From assembly GCA_009760855.2 (NCBI GenBank), contig WPIO01000231.1:124001-188000 (forward strand): a stretch of DNA of 64,000 nucleotides. Direction: 5' to 3'. The notes under the pieces are model-generated. The model saw nothing but the letters and a program-made list of their open reading frames with translations, was not told the origin of the DNA and made no database searches. Shown here piece after piece: positions 1 to 10,737 of the stretch. This stretch comes from Cristatella mucedo. Lineage: Eukaryota; Bryozoa; Phylactolaemata; Cristatellidae. The translations under genes and the position numbers were made by a program. Within the stretch, counting starts at the first letter, position 1; the number at the start of each line of letters is the position of its first letter.

Positions 1-30
1 CCGGGGAAATGTTCTACTCTAGGGGTAAAT

Positions 31-115
31 ATCGGGGGGGGGAATGACGGGGGGGGGAATGTCGGGGGGGGGGGGGGGGGGAATATCCGGGAGGGGAAAC
101 GTCCAGGGGGTGTTA
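31..115. repeat. G-rich low-complexity tract
   Basis: Runs of 7 to 20 G separated by short GAATGACG/GAATGTC-like spacers, an imperfect short tandem repeat. Four or more G-runs this close could form a G-quadruplex. Runs of this length are also prone to assembly error. No gene is seen in it or in the following 280 bases. Confidence 0.8.
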
Positions 116-399
116 AAGTCCGTACCCCATAATTTCACCTATACTCAGAATTTGAGCTAGTTTAGTGGGCGTGATACGGCCGCCATGTTCTCCTGCCCAC
201 AATCTGCCCAGTGAGCCGCTTCCGCGCGAGCTCGTGATGCCACGAGCACGTGACGCTTACCGAGCAGAATTGGGAAAGCGTGGCAGCTGCGAGTACCTAC
301 CAGAATGTAACCGCCAGGTGAGGTACGCTTGCAGGCGCCTGCGGAGAGGAGAAGAGTCCGCGACTGTTGTTCGTTTCGACATCCGTTACGTTTGCGGAT

Positions 400-790
400 A
401 ATAATAATAATAATAATAATATTGCACTTGATAAAGCGCCCTCGGAGAACTTAACTCTTTCTAGGCGCTTTACATTTGCTGCAAAGTGATACGCAATAGA
501 ATAGTAAGTAAAATCATGCTTGAAAAACAAACAAAATGAATAACATGGTTAGGGGTTACATGCACTGGGTCAGCATGCAAATGTGGTTAGTGGCAGCATG
601 AACAGTGTCAGCACGCATAAGCACACCAAGGACGAATCACAGGGACCCACTAAATGCTGTCCTAAATAGGTATGTTTTTAAGTTTCTTTTAAATGTGGTC
701 AGGTCAGGGGATGTTCTGATGCAGGTCGGGAGGGAGTTCCAGGCTGTGGGAGCATACGAGCTAAATGCACGGTCTCCAAAGGATTTAAGG
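400..790 (-). mobile_element. LINE-1F 3' end, 5'-truncated
   Basis: The minus strand carries the 3' untranslated end of the main LINE family. The (AAT)n run at 402-421 is its tail and the following GCGCCCTC...GGCGCTTT is its terminal stem-loop. Beyond that come the 3' UTR and the last codons of ORF2 (PKAWNSLP-type end near 735-760). It matches 51488-51890 closely. The element is cut near 790, where unrelated GC-richer DNA begins. Only about 400 bases remain, so no protein is encoded. Confidence 0.85.
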
Positions 791-1971
791 TTAGATATGA
801 TAGACTACATATAGCGGTGACGTTCGTCGCGCTTGGTTGCTCGCGGCACGCGCTCGACTGCGGCCCGCGAAATGCGACGACGCCTCAGCAGCGCTACACC
901 AGTCGGACCCCCGCAGCAGAATGCAAGGCAAAATGCTAAATGGTCATGTAAACTTCTCAATAGCATGACGGCCGAAGCATGACATGAGGATTACACTACG
1001 AGGGTAGACGCAAGACGGACCGTATAAACGCGGCTTTGCGACGCTGGTATTTAGCTGAGAACTCTAGCCGCAAGTCTCTGTGGATGCCAGTCTGCCTGCC
1101 GGTGAGTACTAGCATTGTGCTCGATTGTAACGAATATGACATGCAATGCCCCGCGACTATGGGCTATGTGCTTGGCAGCTGAATTATAGCAAAAAGCCGC
1201 TTACGAGATAGTCGCGATAAGTCGGGGCTTATGAACTTCGAAATTTATGACTGTGTATGAATTAGGTTACTGCTTGACTTCCGACCTGGCCGTGGTATAA
1301 GGCCAGGTAGGTTAGTAGTTGGTAATAGGTTGAGCAAGGTTTCCGCAGTCGCTTTCTTAGAGCAGCGGTCTGCTGGTCGATGAGTCCTAAAGCTGAGTAT
1401 GAGCTGCTGTAAGCCTATGAACGGGTCTGTCGGGACCTGCTGTACTAGCCGTAATATACAGGTATATACGTAATATACATGCTATTGTTTGCGCTCTTTC
1501 TGTAATGTTATTGTCAGCGCTGCGTTCAGTATCGAGCGCTATGTCGTTCGTTATTGTTGACGTATCGCGAGTTTCAGGTCTTTGCGCGTGGCGTGCTGCT
1601 ATCCGAACCAGCGAAGCGTTCATATCAGCCTGACGTCACGCGCCGTGTCAGCGGTCGTTCTTTTTTGCTTTTACGAGTGCTGTACTATGATGGCCCTGCT
1701 TGAAGGATTTCGGACGCTGCGTCGCAACCGTTAGGCCCGCTACGAGGAGCTTCAGATCCTGTAAACATTGTAGGCGTTGTTCCACCGCCGGAAGTAGTGA
1801 GACTTACGCCGGCATAGCTTCGGTGTCAGAAGCTGGAGAGCGGCTGGTTTTTGCTTGTGCTATGTCTTTTTCCCTGCCGGTTGCAATGGAGGACAATGTG
1901 CCCAAATCCAGCAGTGTGACACCATGACAAGACTAGGCTGGTTTGGTCTCATAGAAAACGCGGACATCCAT
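791..1971. other. Unassigned stretch between LINE end and palindrome arm
   Basis: No reading frame here is convincing and I recognise no repeat. A TATAAA at 1024-1029 is followed about 77 bases later by a good splice donor (GGTGAGT, 1101-1107), which would suit a first exon but is weak evidence alone. An 8-base perfect inverted repeat (ACCTGGCC/GGCCAGGT) lies at about 1284-1311. Confidence 0.3.
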
Positions 1972-2324
1972 GGACCGTCGGGGGGGGGGGGGGGTTACTG
2001 AGGAGAAGATTTCTGTGGAATACCCTGAGGTATTACGAAGAAGGTAGGTAAAGGTTCACAGCATGCACGGAGTGGTAAGAGGGGGCTCTCTATCGCGGAG
2101 AAGAAAATTTAAGTGACAAGGGTTGGCTACTTATAGTAACCTGTATGCAGAAACTTGTGGTAGGTGAAGCTACGGCCCAGCGTTAAAAATGTAGTAGGGA
2201 CGAGTTTTGAATTGGTGAAAGGAAAGTTTTGCAAAGCTTCAGTAAGGGAAGAGAGACACATTTCAGCATGGTGTTGTCGCAGGGTCTCGGGTCGCATACA
2301 TACAAATCTGCTGAGCCAGCTGTT

Positions 2325-3553
2325 GCCGTGAATGGACAAAGATCATCCGAGGTACCTCTGAAATATGGGGTACCTCAGGGCTCTGTGCAGGGTCCGGTTA
2401 TTTTCACGGTTTATACTCTTCCTATTGCTGATGCGATTGCCAAGCACAATCTAGGCTTTCACTTCTATGCGGATGACACTCAGTTGTACCTTTGCTTTGA
2501 TCACTCCCAGCCTTCGAGCACCTCGAATTCTCTCAACTCACTTGCTGCATGTATTGATGACATCCGCACATGAATGGCAGCAAATTTTCTAAAACTAAAC
2601 GATGATAAAACTAACGTATTAGTTATGGGCAAACACAGTGTGATTCAGAAATTGGAAAAGCTTACGGTCAAAATTGGCTGTGCCAGCATATCTCCTGTAG
2701 AGTCAGCTCGAAATCTAGGTGTCATATTCCAAAGTGACCTGTCGTTTGACGACCACATCAGCTCCACAATCAAGTCTGGCTACTTTTAGCTACATAGCAT
2801 TGCTAAAAATCGGGCTTGCTTAGATAAGGATACCACGTCTACGTTAGTCCACGCATTTGTGACATCCCGTCTTGACTTCTGTAACTCACTGCTTGCTGGC
2901 CTATCGGCATGTGGATCAGGCGATTGCAGCTGGTGCAAAACTCCTCAGCTAGGCTTGTCTGTCGTGAGTATCGCAGTTGCCACATGACACCACTTCTTGC
3001 CGACCTGCACTGGCTACCAGTTAAGCAACAGATGGACTTCAAGGTGTTGTCGCTCACGTTTAGGTCGCTTCATTCTTGGGCTCCAGCCTATCTGTAAGAT
3101 ATATTCCCCCACCAGGCCAAGCATCGTACCACCTGCTTTTCGGAATCCAACAGTTTGCCAATATCTCGTACAAACCTCAAATCTTCGGAGACCATGCATT
3201 TAGTTCGTATGCTCCCAAAGCATGGAACTCCCTCCCGACTTTCGTCAGAACATCCCCTGACTTGACCACATTTGAAAAGAACTTAAAAACCTATTTAGGA
3301 CAGCATTTAGTGGGTCCCTGCGATTCGTCCTTGATGTGCTTATGCGTGCTGACACTGTGCATACTGCCTCTAACCACACTTGCATGCTGACCCTGTGCAT
3401 GTCACCCCTAACCATGTTATTCATGTTGTTTGTTTATCGAGCATGATATTACCGTTTAATCGCGTTTCCCTTTGCAGCAAATGTAAAGCGCCCAGAGAGA
3501 GATTGAGTTCTCTGAGGGCACTTTTTTAAGCGCATTATTATTATTATTATTAT
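2325..3553 (+). mobile_element. LINE-1F piece: RT catalytic region to 3' end
   Basis: Non-LTR retrotransposon of the L2/CR1-like type, truncated at its 5' end. The frame holds the PQGSVQGP motif, then FYADDTQLYL at 2463-2492 with catalytic aspartates (FYADD 2463-2477). It is broken by a TGA at 2571-2573 just before MAANFLKLNDDKT and by TAG near 2787. Frame changes follow through the LVQNS.ARLVCRE and LHWLPVKQ region, with the PKAWNSLP block at about 3210-3240. The 3' stem-loop (AAAGCGCC at 3485) and an (ATT)n tail (3535-3553) end it. The inverted copy at 46250-47480 carries the same breaks. This is a dead copy. Confidence 0.92.
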
Positions 3554-3854
3554 ATTACGTTGGCTTGGTGGAGTATTGGCTTTATTTGTGGAAGCTCATA
3601 ATTCGCTCTCTATCAGTTTTCAAGGGATATTGCAAGTTGTAGGTGTAAATTCGGGAAGTTTTTCGTGTTCGATAAATGCTAAAACTTGACCTAGTAACAG
3701 GGGCATACATTTAAAAGGAAACGTCGGTCTCTTACCAAATGGAGCTGGCAATATCCAAACGACGTCGATAATGTAACGTTAGAATATGCTGATAGCCTAA
3801 TTGGGCGTACTAAGGTTGAATCTTAGCACTAAACAGGTCTGCCACCGTTAGGAT

Positions 3855-4020
3855 CCATCTGCTGTGATGGCACACTAGGTAAGGTGGTAGCTTTCACGAC
3901 CTCGGTCTCGAGGTCGTGGGTTCGATTGCTGTGGTGGGCGATTCTGTATCGCCACTGCAAGCGGCGGTGATAGCTGTAAAGGCTCTTCTGTCGCTATACG
4001 AAAAGAGGCTGTTTAATCAG
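3855..4020 (+). mobile_element. tRNA-derived SINE, family S1
   Basis: The 5' part is tRNA-like. An A-box-like TAGGTAAGGTGGTAGC is followed by a perfect hairpin at 3895-3918 (arms CACGACCTCG and CGAGGTCGTG), then a B-box-like GGTTCGATTGC. A body with GCCACTGCAAGCGG and GGCTCTTCTGTCGCTATAC follows. Related copies are at 10570-10737, 20815-20990, 45778-45945 (minus) and 59030-59170 (minus), which shows it is a dispersed repeat and not a tRNA gene. It would be transcribed by RNA polymerase III if the boxes work. Confidence 0.75.
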
Positions 4021-4555
4021 CTAGAATTTTCTTCCGTTGTGGACGTAAAATAGCTGACATATGGCCACTTGGTCGTATCCGCAAGGGCAAATGCATTGGA
4101 TCATCATGGGCATTTACGAGTATTTACGTTGAATAAAATAAAAATCATGAGAAAAAGCTTACCTACGGTAAAAAATGTAGAAATCAATATTCGCAAGCAT
4201 TATAGAAATGGTTTCCTTCAGTAGTGGGGTAGTACATGTAATGTGATGTAATGTTCCTATTTTCAAGTAAACACGGTTCATGCAGTGTAGTTGCAATTAT
4301 ATCCATTTAGCAATTGCTCACTTTAGTGAGACCGGTATGCAAATTGCAGTGTCCAGCCTTAGGTTGCTCAGCAAGTCATCGCTGGATGGATGCCACTGCA
4401 TAAAGATGAAAAACCGTTAGGCATCCTAAGCTTATTTATTCCCATGAGAATTATCGTTTTTAACTAATGGAATAACGCATGCATGAAAAATGGCTCGAAA
4501 ATCGATCCTTGTGAAGGAAGTTTTCCAATTGTTGTTCCTGTAGATCATTGAATGT

Positions 4556-5330
4556 TCATCTGTCTTTACTTACATATATAGCTGCCTGCTTGCTGAGATA
4601 ATCTTGAAGATCGGAGATGCAGCTTTCATTGGGTTTATATTGCACCATTATTTTATCCCTTTCGCTCCCTTGCAAACTGAACCTGCGCTTGTACGAGGTC
4701 TGCCCATTGAGCCAGCCAGTTTTAGTCAGCTCTGGTCGGTCCCGTTTACCTCGCAATGGAAACTTTTCGCCTTGAAGTGAACATCTCGGAGCAACTCGCG
4801 CATCCCAAGTCTGCGCCTGGACAGTTGTTAGGTGAAGAGTAGTTTTCTCTTCTGTTCTGGTCACCCAGTATTGAAACGCGTGTCCTTTTAGGAGAACTGT
4901 TGTGGGGTCTGCTTGTGTCGAATTGTGGTTAGGAATCAAGGTTGAAGTAGCTTCATACTTGTGGCAGGAGATATATTTCCGCGTCTGGGCCCAAAAGAGC
5001 CGACCATTATCGAAAGATGTCTTATGCAGTTCGTTATTGTATTCCAAGACCTTAATTAGGCCGACGTTTTTGTATAGATCAACGCAAAACGCATCGTCCA
5101 CCGATATTTCCATGGATTTGGTTCTTCTTTCTTATACGTATTTTCTGTCACCGGTTTCGTTCCATCATTTTTTCCAATGGCAATAGAAATATGAAAGCTT
5201 CCTCTGATTGCCGATTGGGAGAATTTGATGTCGCTGACAAGAATGCTTTTGCCGGGCATAGCGAAATGTTCACTAAAAAATGAGAACAAAAACAGTGCAT
5301 GGGGTTTTGAAATCAGTTGCACTGGCAACA
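4556..5330 (-). pseudogene. Unrecognised protein family U, copy a
   Basis: I do not recognise this protein. The minus strand reads, from 5328, a block with SDIKFSQSAIR.SFHI. After a frame change near 5110-5120 comes an open frame of 185 codons (5113-4556). That frame has FC.DLYKNVG, SFDNGRLFWAQTRK, HKYEATSTLIPNHNS, then VTRTEEKTTLHLTTVQAQTW, RCSLQGEKFPLRGK and a lysine/arginine-rich end. The same two blocks appear in copy c (9841-10290) and copy f (39832-40190), so selection or recent copying has kept them. The frameshift suggests a pseudogene, or an intron I cannot place. No signal peptide or membrane segment is evident. Three cysteines are scattered and no catalytic motif is seen. Confidence 0.55.
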
Positions 5331-6830
5331 GAAGAATTGTAGGAGTACGAAATTGATTAAAGTAGACACACTATTATGCTAATCAAATGTCTGTCTCCTG
5401 CAGTTTAATTTACTATTTCCAAGTCCAAGTTACTTTGTCAATACAAATATGCATAGAACAGAGAATCTTGAGAATTTTCCAGACAAATACTTCGTTTGCA
5501 ATGTAAGAACCAACCAAGATGGCAGCAAACATTATGTGTAGAAACATATTTGTGTCGAATCGTGGTGCAACGATACAAATCCTTCTATTTAAAAGAGGAT
5601 GTGTTTTTCGATAATGAGTTTGAACAAACTCCGTCTACTTAAATTAACCCTAGTTATTATCGTTCCATCTCCAAAAATGGCTGCATAAAAAAACAGATCT
5701 CGCCCTAGTTTCCAGACTGGCTAGTGCCAAGAAATTCACGCAAGGTAAGGACGGGAAAACGATATGACATATTGTGGTCAACTCAGTGAAATAAGGTTTT
5801 GGCTGGAAGTAATAGTTCAGTTCCAACACATCGACATCTCAGAAGTGAACGTAATTTATTTGGCCTGTGATTGACATCGCCAATATTGTGACTAACCGTC
5901 TCAGTCTTTCAGCAGAACAGCTGGGTGCAGAGGGGCTGGGTCATCGATCTACGTGTCTTTACCCTTAATATAGCAGTTTCTTTTTAAGCTTGCAGCAAAA
6001 AAATCATGCCACTGGAAATTTGCAGACGCCGAAAAAAATCTCTCATTGAGGCTTTGGAATATGCTTGAGGCATTTTTTGCTTACCGAGCAATTTTTCATG
6101 TTAGCTGCAGAACTAGCTGTGGTAAGAAACGCTTAAAAGTATGCTGCAATAACAACAGGAGAGTAGTTTTCCAAGGTCATTTTGGTGAAAATAACTGAGA
6201 GCTAAGATTCTGGCTCTTACTATGGCTAGGGCTTCCCGAAAAAGTTATTATGCTTCAATAATCAGTAATAAAGGTGGTAGTGCTATTGGCAGTTTCACCC
6301 AAGAGATATAGTCACATGCACCTCAGCCAAAGGATCTGTACTTGCCAGCAGCCAATAAGGTAACGATAGAGACAGCCAATCGATTGTTTTGGTTCACCCA
6401 AGAGCACAGGGAAGTGTACAAAAATGCATGTAGCAGTAGGGTAAAGGAAGTAGCTAAGCAAAGCAATCTCTTCTGTGCTTTGATACTAGCCTGGAGTTGT
6501 ATCTTGCGAGCAGCCCAAAACCACCGGAGCTCTGCCTTCCTGGTCTTTGAGCGTAGAGCTACTCCATTGACAGTCATAACGACATCGTCTCTCTAATGGC
6601 AATGAAATTACTACGTTCGATAAGCATGCAAATATTCTCACAAGGAGGTGATATTGCATCTCTGTAATTATATTCGAAGCACTTAAGGAGCGAGGCAGAG
6701 GGTATGTCAATATCAGTTCATGTTCTCTGAATGAAATCCTAACAATGAAAAGAGGTTTAGCTACGCTCCAAACGGTGTAAGTCAATGTGCATTAGTGTTA
6801 TTAACACGGTTCCTTAAATAGTATTGTTGT
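5331..6830. other. Non-coding part of the duplicated unit
   Basis: About 1.5 kb without a supported gene. Much of it aligns by eye with 10300-11760, so it is the intergenic or intronic part of the tandem unit. Two short opposing frames at 6323-6785 overlap each other and have no recognisable motif, so I leave them out. Confidence 0.5.
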
Positions 6831-7316
6831 GCAATTCTAATTCCCAAGCGGACACGGTTTGTGCAAAGCAATAGTAACTATATCAATCTTACAATTGCTT
6901 ATTGAAGTGAGACTAGTATGCGAATTACAGTGCCTGGTATTATGCTGCTCAGAAAGTGATCACTAAACGGAAGTCGCTGCAAAAAGAAGAAATATCTTCA
7001 CTCATCCTAAGCATCTCACTTCGACTTAAAATTGTTGATGTTATAAATGACATGATAGAAGCCAAAAATGGCTAAAAAATCCTTCAGAAAGAAGGTAGTT
7101 TCTCAAACGGTTGTTTCTAAAAAATGTGCTCTTTGTTAGCTAAGCATTTATCTACGCAGTCTCTTCGTTTTGTTTAACAAATCTTGCACTTCTCTGTCAT
7201 AGCAGTACGTTTTTGTTTGAGGCGATATCCTAATAGGATTCTGGTTTCTCACTTTAACCAGAGCGTGTATCCTGTCTGCCTGTTGAGTCGTCGACTTTTA
7301 CTCATCATTTATCTGT

Positions 7317-7800
7317 CTAGCAGACCACGAAATAGAATTTTTGGCCTGGACATAGAAATCTCAAAGCTAATAGAGAATCACAAGTCTCAGCCTCGACAGT
7401 GGCAAGGTGAAGAGTCATGATCTCTTTAGATCTGGTCAGAAAAGGTAGTTTCTCTTGATCTGGTGGCAAAGCATTTTTAAGTAATAACGTTGTAGTTCTG
7501 AAGTTCCGGATCTTTAAAATTCGGCCGCCAGTTAGGTTTGTTGCTAGGTTCACGCTTCGATCACCGAACCAGTAAATATTTTCTGCAACCAGCCGGCTTA
7601 CCATTTTGAGAGATATAGGGTGTATGAAGCTGCCCGTGTAATGGAAACTCTCCTCCTTGGCGGATGGTTTTCAGAGCGAAAACGGCTCCAAAGTTAAAAG
7701 ACACGGCCTCTGCTTCATGAGGAATTTTCCGTCAGCCCATCCCTAGTAACCCATAATAAAGTAATGAGTGTTCATGTTCTGCGACTCCAGAAGTCGTTGG
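7317..7800 (-). pseudogene. Unrecognised protein family U, copy b
   Basis: On the minus strand, from about 7780, an N-terminal WVTRDGLT is followed by HEAEAVSFNFGAVFALKTIR, QGGEFPLHGQLH and QNGKPAG. It shifts frame, continues as NWRPNFKDPELQN, meets a stop, and then starts a second domain with LTRSKEIMTLHLATVEAET and LALRF. The repeat of the same signature (VTR...V.A...ALR..QGE.FPL.G) twice in one copy indicates tandem domains of roughly 100 residues. At least two frame changes and a stop mark it as a pseudogene unless introns explain them. Copy d (12079-12520) is its closest match. Confidence 0.5.
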
Positions 7801-7899
7801 TTTTCGATTGTTCTATCATAAGTTACCAGACAGGTAATTACATGCTGCTTCTTTGTCCAGTCGAGGCGCCGGTTGTCGTAAGTGGTTAGGGTTTGGTCG

Positions 7900-8100
7900 T
7901 TACAGTTTCCTAGGTCCATCAAATGTTGTGCTTACTGATATTTGCGAATGTCTGATATGTCTCGGATCAAAACTCTCGACAGTGAATGATAAAGTCTTTA
8001 AAGTGGAGATAGAGCTTATTCATCCATCTCTGCAAGAAGAGTGCTTTTTTTAATTGTTGATACTATTGCATACATTAGCGACATGATACAGAATCACAAG
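7900..8100 (+). other. Conserved block shared with 12655-12860
   Basis: About 200 bases almost identical to 12655-12860, better kept than the DNA around it. The plus strand is open in both copies and reads FLGP.NV.LTDICECLICLG, then SKLSTVN and FKVEIELIHPSLQE.CFF. The minus strand is broken by stops in the frames I tried. It may be an exon or a regulatory element of the duplicated unit. No known domain is recognised. Confidence 0.4.
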
Positions 8101-8164
8101 CTTGTTTTATTTAAAGTGCGAAAAGGGAAACGGTGACATATCAGACGATATGAAGGTCTTGTGA

Positions 8165-9300
8165 ATACATGCTTGAGCAGCGATCGGTCTGGTAGATGTA
8201 GCACTGGCGTGGCTTAAATCGTACTTGTCTGATCGTGTTCAATTCGTGTCGTGTGGGGGTCAGGTCTCACACACCAGACGAGTCACCCGTGAAGTTCCTC
8301 AAGGGCCTGTACTCGATTCTTTGCTGTTCTCCATTTATACTCAACCTCTGGGAAAAGATATTAAGGCCCACGGAATAAGGTATAACTTTTATGCTGACGA
8401 TACTCAGCTGTATTTGTCATTCAAACCGTCAGAATCTGCTGCAGCAACTGAGAAATTGAATGCTTGCCTTGCCGGCATTCGATCATGAATGTCTTAAAAC
8501 CTATTGAAATTAAATGACGATAAAACCGAACTGCTGCTCATAGGACACCCTAAGCACGTGGCTGGATTAAAAGGCCTTGCTCTTCTAATAGATGATGCTG
8601 TCGTGCGACCATCACAACGTGCTCGAAATTTTGGTGTCGTTTTCGACAGCTGCCTAAATTTTAAAAGCTTCATTCAGGAGACTGCTTCTACAGCTAGCCA
8701 TCACGTCCGATCCCTATCCAAGATTAGGAGCTGTCTTCCACAGTGGCTTGTAGAAAATTTAATTAGCTCCTTAGTTCTGTCTTGGCTTAATTATTGTAAT
8801 TCCCTTTTGGTTGGACTACCAAATAAAGCAACTAGGCCACTGCACGTGACTATAAATATGGCTGCAAGGCTAGTCTTCAAGTCCCAGAGGTTTGACCAAG
8901 TGTCTTCGTTGCTAAAAGAGCTAGGATGGATGCCGGTTGAGCAACCGATACAGAGCAAAGTTCTTATGCTGACCCACAAGGCCCGCCACGGCTTGGCTCC
9001 TGTACATAGCTGAACTGCTACACCAGTTTCAGCCTCTTCACGCCCTCAGGTCCTGTGTGGACAATAATTTAGCTGTTCCATTCCTCTGCTTAAAGACCGT
9101 TTGCGGCAGAAGCTTTAGCTCTACAGGTCCTAGACTGTGGAATTCGCTTCCACAATTCTTACGTAATGACAACTACTCTCCTGCTGCCGACTATAGCTCA
9201 TCCTTTTCAGCTGTCCTGAGCTGCTACTTCTATGCTACTCACTACCTTAACTACTCTTCTGACTGCTATGCTTGCCACTTTCTCTTAGTTGCGTGAGAGG
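8165..9300 (+). mobile_element. LINE-2F piece: RT to C-terminus, broken
   Basis: A second LINE family related to the main one. It reads WLKSYLSDRVQFV, then a degraded PQGP, FYADDTQLYLSF (FYADD 8387-8401), a TGA near 8486-8488, and MKLNDDKTELLLIG from 8504. It continues through RNFGVVFDSCLNF, YCNSLLVGLP, ARLVFKSQRFDQV and LGWMPVEQPI to a stop at 9011-9013, then GPRLWNSLPQFLR near 9127-9165. The residues between blocks differ from LINE-1F (for example ELLLIGHPKHVAGL), so it is a separate family of the L2/CR1-like group. Its 3' end is not clear. It sits between the two tandem copies of the family-U unit and probably inserted at their junction. Confidence 0.88.
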
Positions 9301-9434
9301 AAGTTTGTTGGCTACCAAATGCGTACTGAAAGCCGCTTAGGCAGTGAGTGGGCTATGCAAAACTCTCCTGTGTAACATCGACTTAGTCTTTATGACTTTG
9401 TGGAGGTACAGACAGAGAAACATTACACTAAGTT

Positions 9435-9572
9435 AGTTCCATATCTCCTGTTGAATCTGCACAATTTTTTGTTGCCATGTCCCAAAGTGACCTTTCATAG
9501 ACGACCACATCAGCTCTGCAGTCAAGTCTGCCTCCTTTCAGATGCATAAAATTGCTAAAATTCGGGCTTGTA
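9435..9572 (+). mobile_element. LINE-1F internal fragment
   Basis: About 140 bases match the LINE-1F segment encoding ISPVESARNLGVMFQSDLS and DDHISS.VKSA..Q, ending at KIRAC. Both ends are cut, with no tail. It directly abuts the start of the next family-U unit. Confidence 0.75.
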
Positions 9573-9840
9573 AACGAAATAAAGCTATGCAAGAATGCAC
9601 GCGTCGATTGTAGATTGTCCTTTTAATGCAGCTTTACCTATTTATGCGGCTCTTCACTTCGCACGATCAGAGTATCATTTTGCCCTCAGCTGCCGCAGGG
9701 AAGCAAGGGGATCAGACATGGCCCAAGCGGAAGCACTTGTGCTTAGAGGGTAAGAAAGATGGCATACAATTTAAGCAGCATTGCAACTATGTGCATTTAC
9801 TGTATATGCCGGCCCCATCTCGGGGTTAATATTGAGCTAC

Positions 9841-10290
9841 TCACTTTCTGATTTGGTCACCCACGACAGTTATGCAAAGCGTCGTAAGATAACGTAAAAA
9901 GGCAGACTTCTGTTGACCTGTAGATGAATTCTGGCTAGGAATCAAGGTTGCAGTAGCTTCATGTGTTTCGCAAGCGATGCTGTCCTGGTTCCTGGCCCAA
10001 TAGACCCGACGATTATCGAATGAATTAGTTTGTGTTTCATCGCTATACTTGATGATTGTAATATGGCCGATCCTTCGGTATAGGTTAGGGCAAAACTCAT
10101 CTTCGACATTTTTCATCCTTGTTCCGTTTATCAGGTTCACCGGGAATATGAAATTGGTTTCGGATTGCTGACTGGGAGTATCTGATTTCACTGATTGGAA
10201 AAATCTCATTGGCCATGGCCGTATCTCTGAAAAAATGTGAACGAACCAGTTCAATCAGTTGATCTGGCAACTGAAGAAACATAGGCATAC
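9841..10290 (-). pseudogene. Unrecognised protein family U, copy c
   Basis: An open minus-strand frame of 137 codons (10254-9841) reads SDTPSQQSETNFIFP, FCPNLYRRIGHITIIKYSDE, NSFDNRRVYWARNQ and HEATATLIPSQNSS, then ends soon after. It matches copy a across the SFDN and EAT.TLIP blocks and lacks the QGE.FPL block that follows in copy a. The start codon at 10254 is not convincing, because homology with copy a continues upstream in another frame (SEIRYSQSAIRNQFHIP, 10288-10200). It is either an exon or a truncated pseudogene. Function unknown. Confidence 0.5.
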
Positions 10291-10569
10291 GGAATTCATT
10301 AAAAAAATTGCCAGGCTATTAGGCGATGAACAAATGTTATATTGCAGTTCTATTTACCATTTCCGACCTTATTTTATTGTTTTCCTAACAATCAGTTTTC
10401 GAGGAACCTTTAGCAGAAAAGTGCTAATAACATAAATATGGTTGGCGTGCGATTTCGCATCAATTCCTTACTCCTGTGACAGCATATGCTTCCCTTCGAT
10501 GTTTTGCTCAATTTTGATCTCGATTTTCTTGATGACCTACACTGTTCGAGTTACTGCTACTTCAGAAAT

Positions 10570-10737
10570 ATTTGTGCGCCATGATGGCCGTTTAGGTAAG
10601 GCGGTCTTTTTCACGACCTCAGCCCTGAGATCGTGGGTTGGAATCCTGAGGTGGGCGATACTTCATTGCCACTGCAAGCGGTTGTGATAGCCTGTAAGGC
10701 TCTTCTGCCGCTATACAAAAGAGGCTTTCAATACAGC
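10570..10737 (+). mobile_element. tRNA-derived SINE, family S1
   Basis: Same layout as 3855-4020: TTAGGTAAGGCGGTC (A-box region), a CACGACCTCA/TGAGATCGTG hairpin, GGTTGGAATCC (B-box-like), then the GCCACTGCAAGCGG and GCTCTTCTGCCGCTATAC body. It is absent from the aligned position of copy 1 of the tandem array, so it inserted after the duplication. Confidence 0.72.

Larger units (their letters stand above)
1972..4112 (+). repeat. Left arm of 2.1-kb inverted duplication (partner 45685-47833)
   Basis: This segment recurs in reverse complement at 45685-47833 with very few differences. It contains, in order, about 350 bases of unassigned sequence, a LINE-1F piece, about 300 bases of unique sequence and a tRNA-derived SINE. 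The outer boundary is marked by a poly-G run (about 1980-1994; poly-C in the partner). Both arms share the same in-frame stop inside the LINE reverse transcriptase, so the duplication happened after that LINE had died. Confidence 0.9.
4200..8110. repeat. Tandem duplication array, copy 1 (partner about 9578-12870)
   Basis: Blocks here reappear in the same order and orientation at 9578-12870: 4900-5330 with 9900-10290, 5640-5710 with 10980-11050, 6190-6480 with 11510-11760, and 7440-8110 with 12170-12870. There is also an internal repeat: 4262-4530 resembles 6835-7110. The region therefore looks like at least two nested rounds of tandem duplication of a unit carrying the unknown minus-strand protein family. 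The conservation outside the reading frames suggests whole genomic units were copied, not processed transcripts. Confidence 0.75.

Noticed and set aside
2127-2339. Minus-strand frame beginning MSIHGNSWLSRF, found again at 47473-47685 plus
   Set aside because: Conserved only because it lies in the 2.1-kb inverted duplication; it runs antisense to the LINE and has no motif.
3855-4020. A functional tRNA gene at the A-box/B-box sequence
   Set aside because: The anticodon region is a long perfect hairpin, the acceptor stem does not pair, and diverged copies occur at several places, so it is a SINE.
4556-5113. Immunoglobulin-like or other receptor domain for family U
   Set aside because: The cysteine and tryptophan spacing does not fit and no transmembrane segment or signal peptide is seen; naming it would be a guess.
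6323-6785. Overlapping opposed frames of 84-99 codons
   Set aside because: No motif and no second copy with the frame kept in the homologous block 11640-11800.
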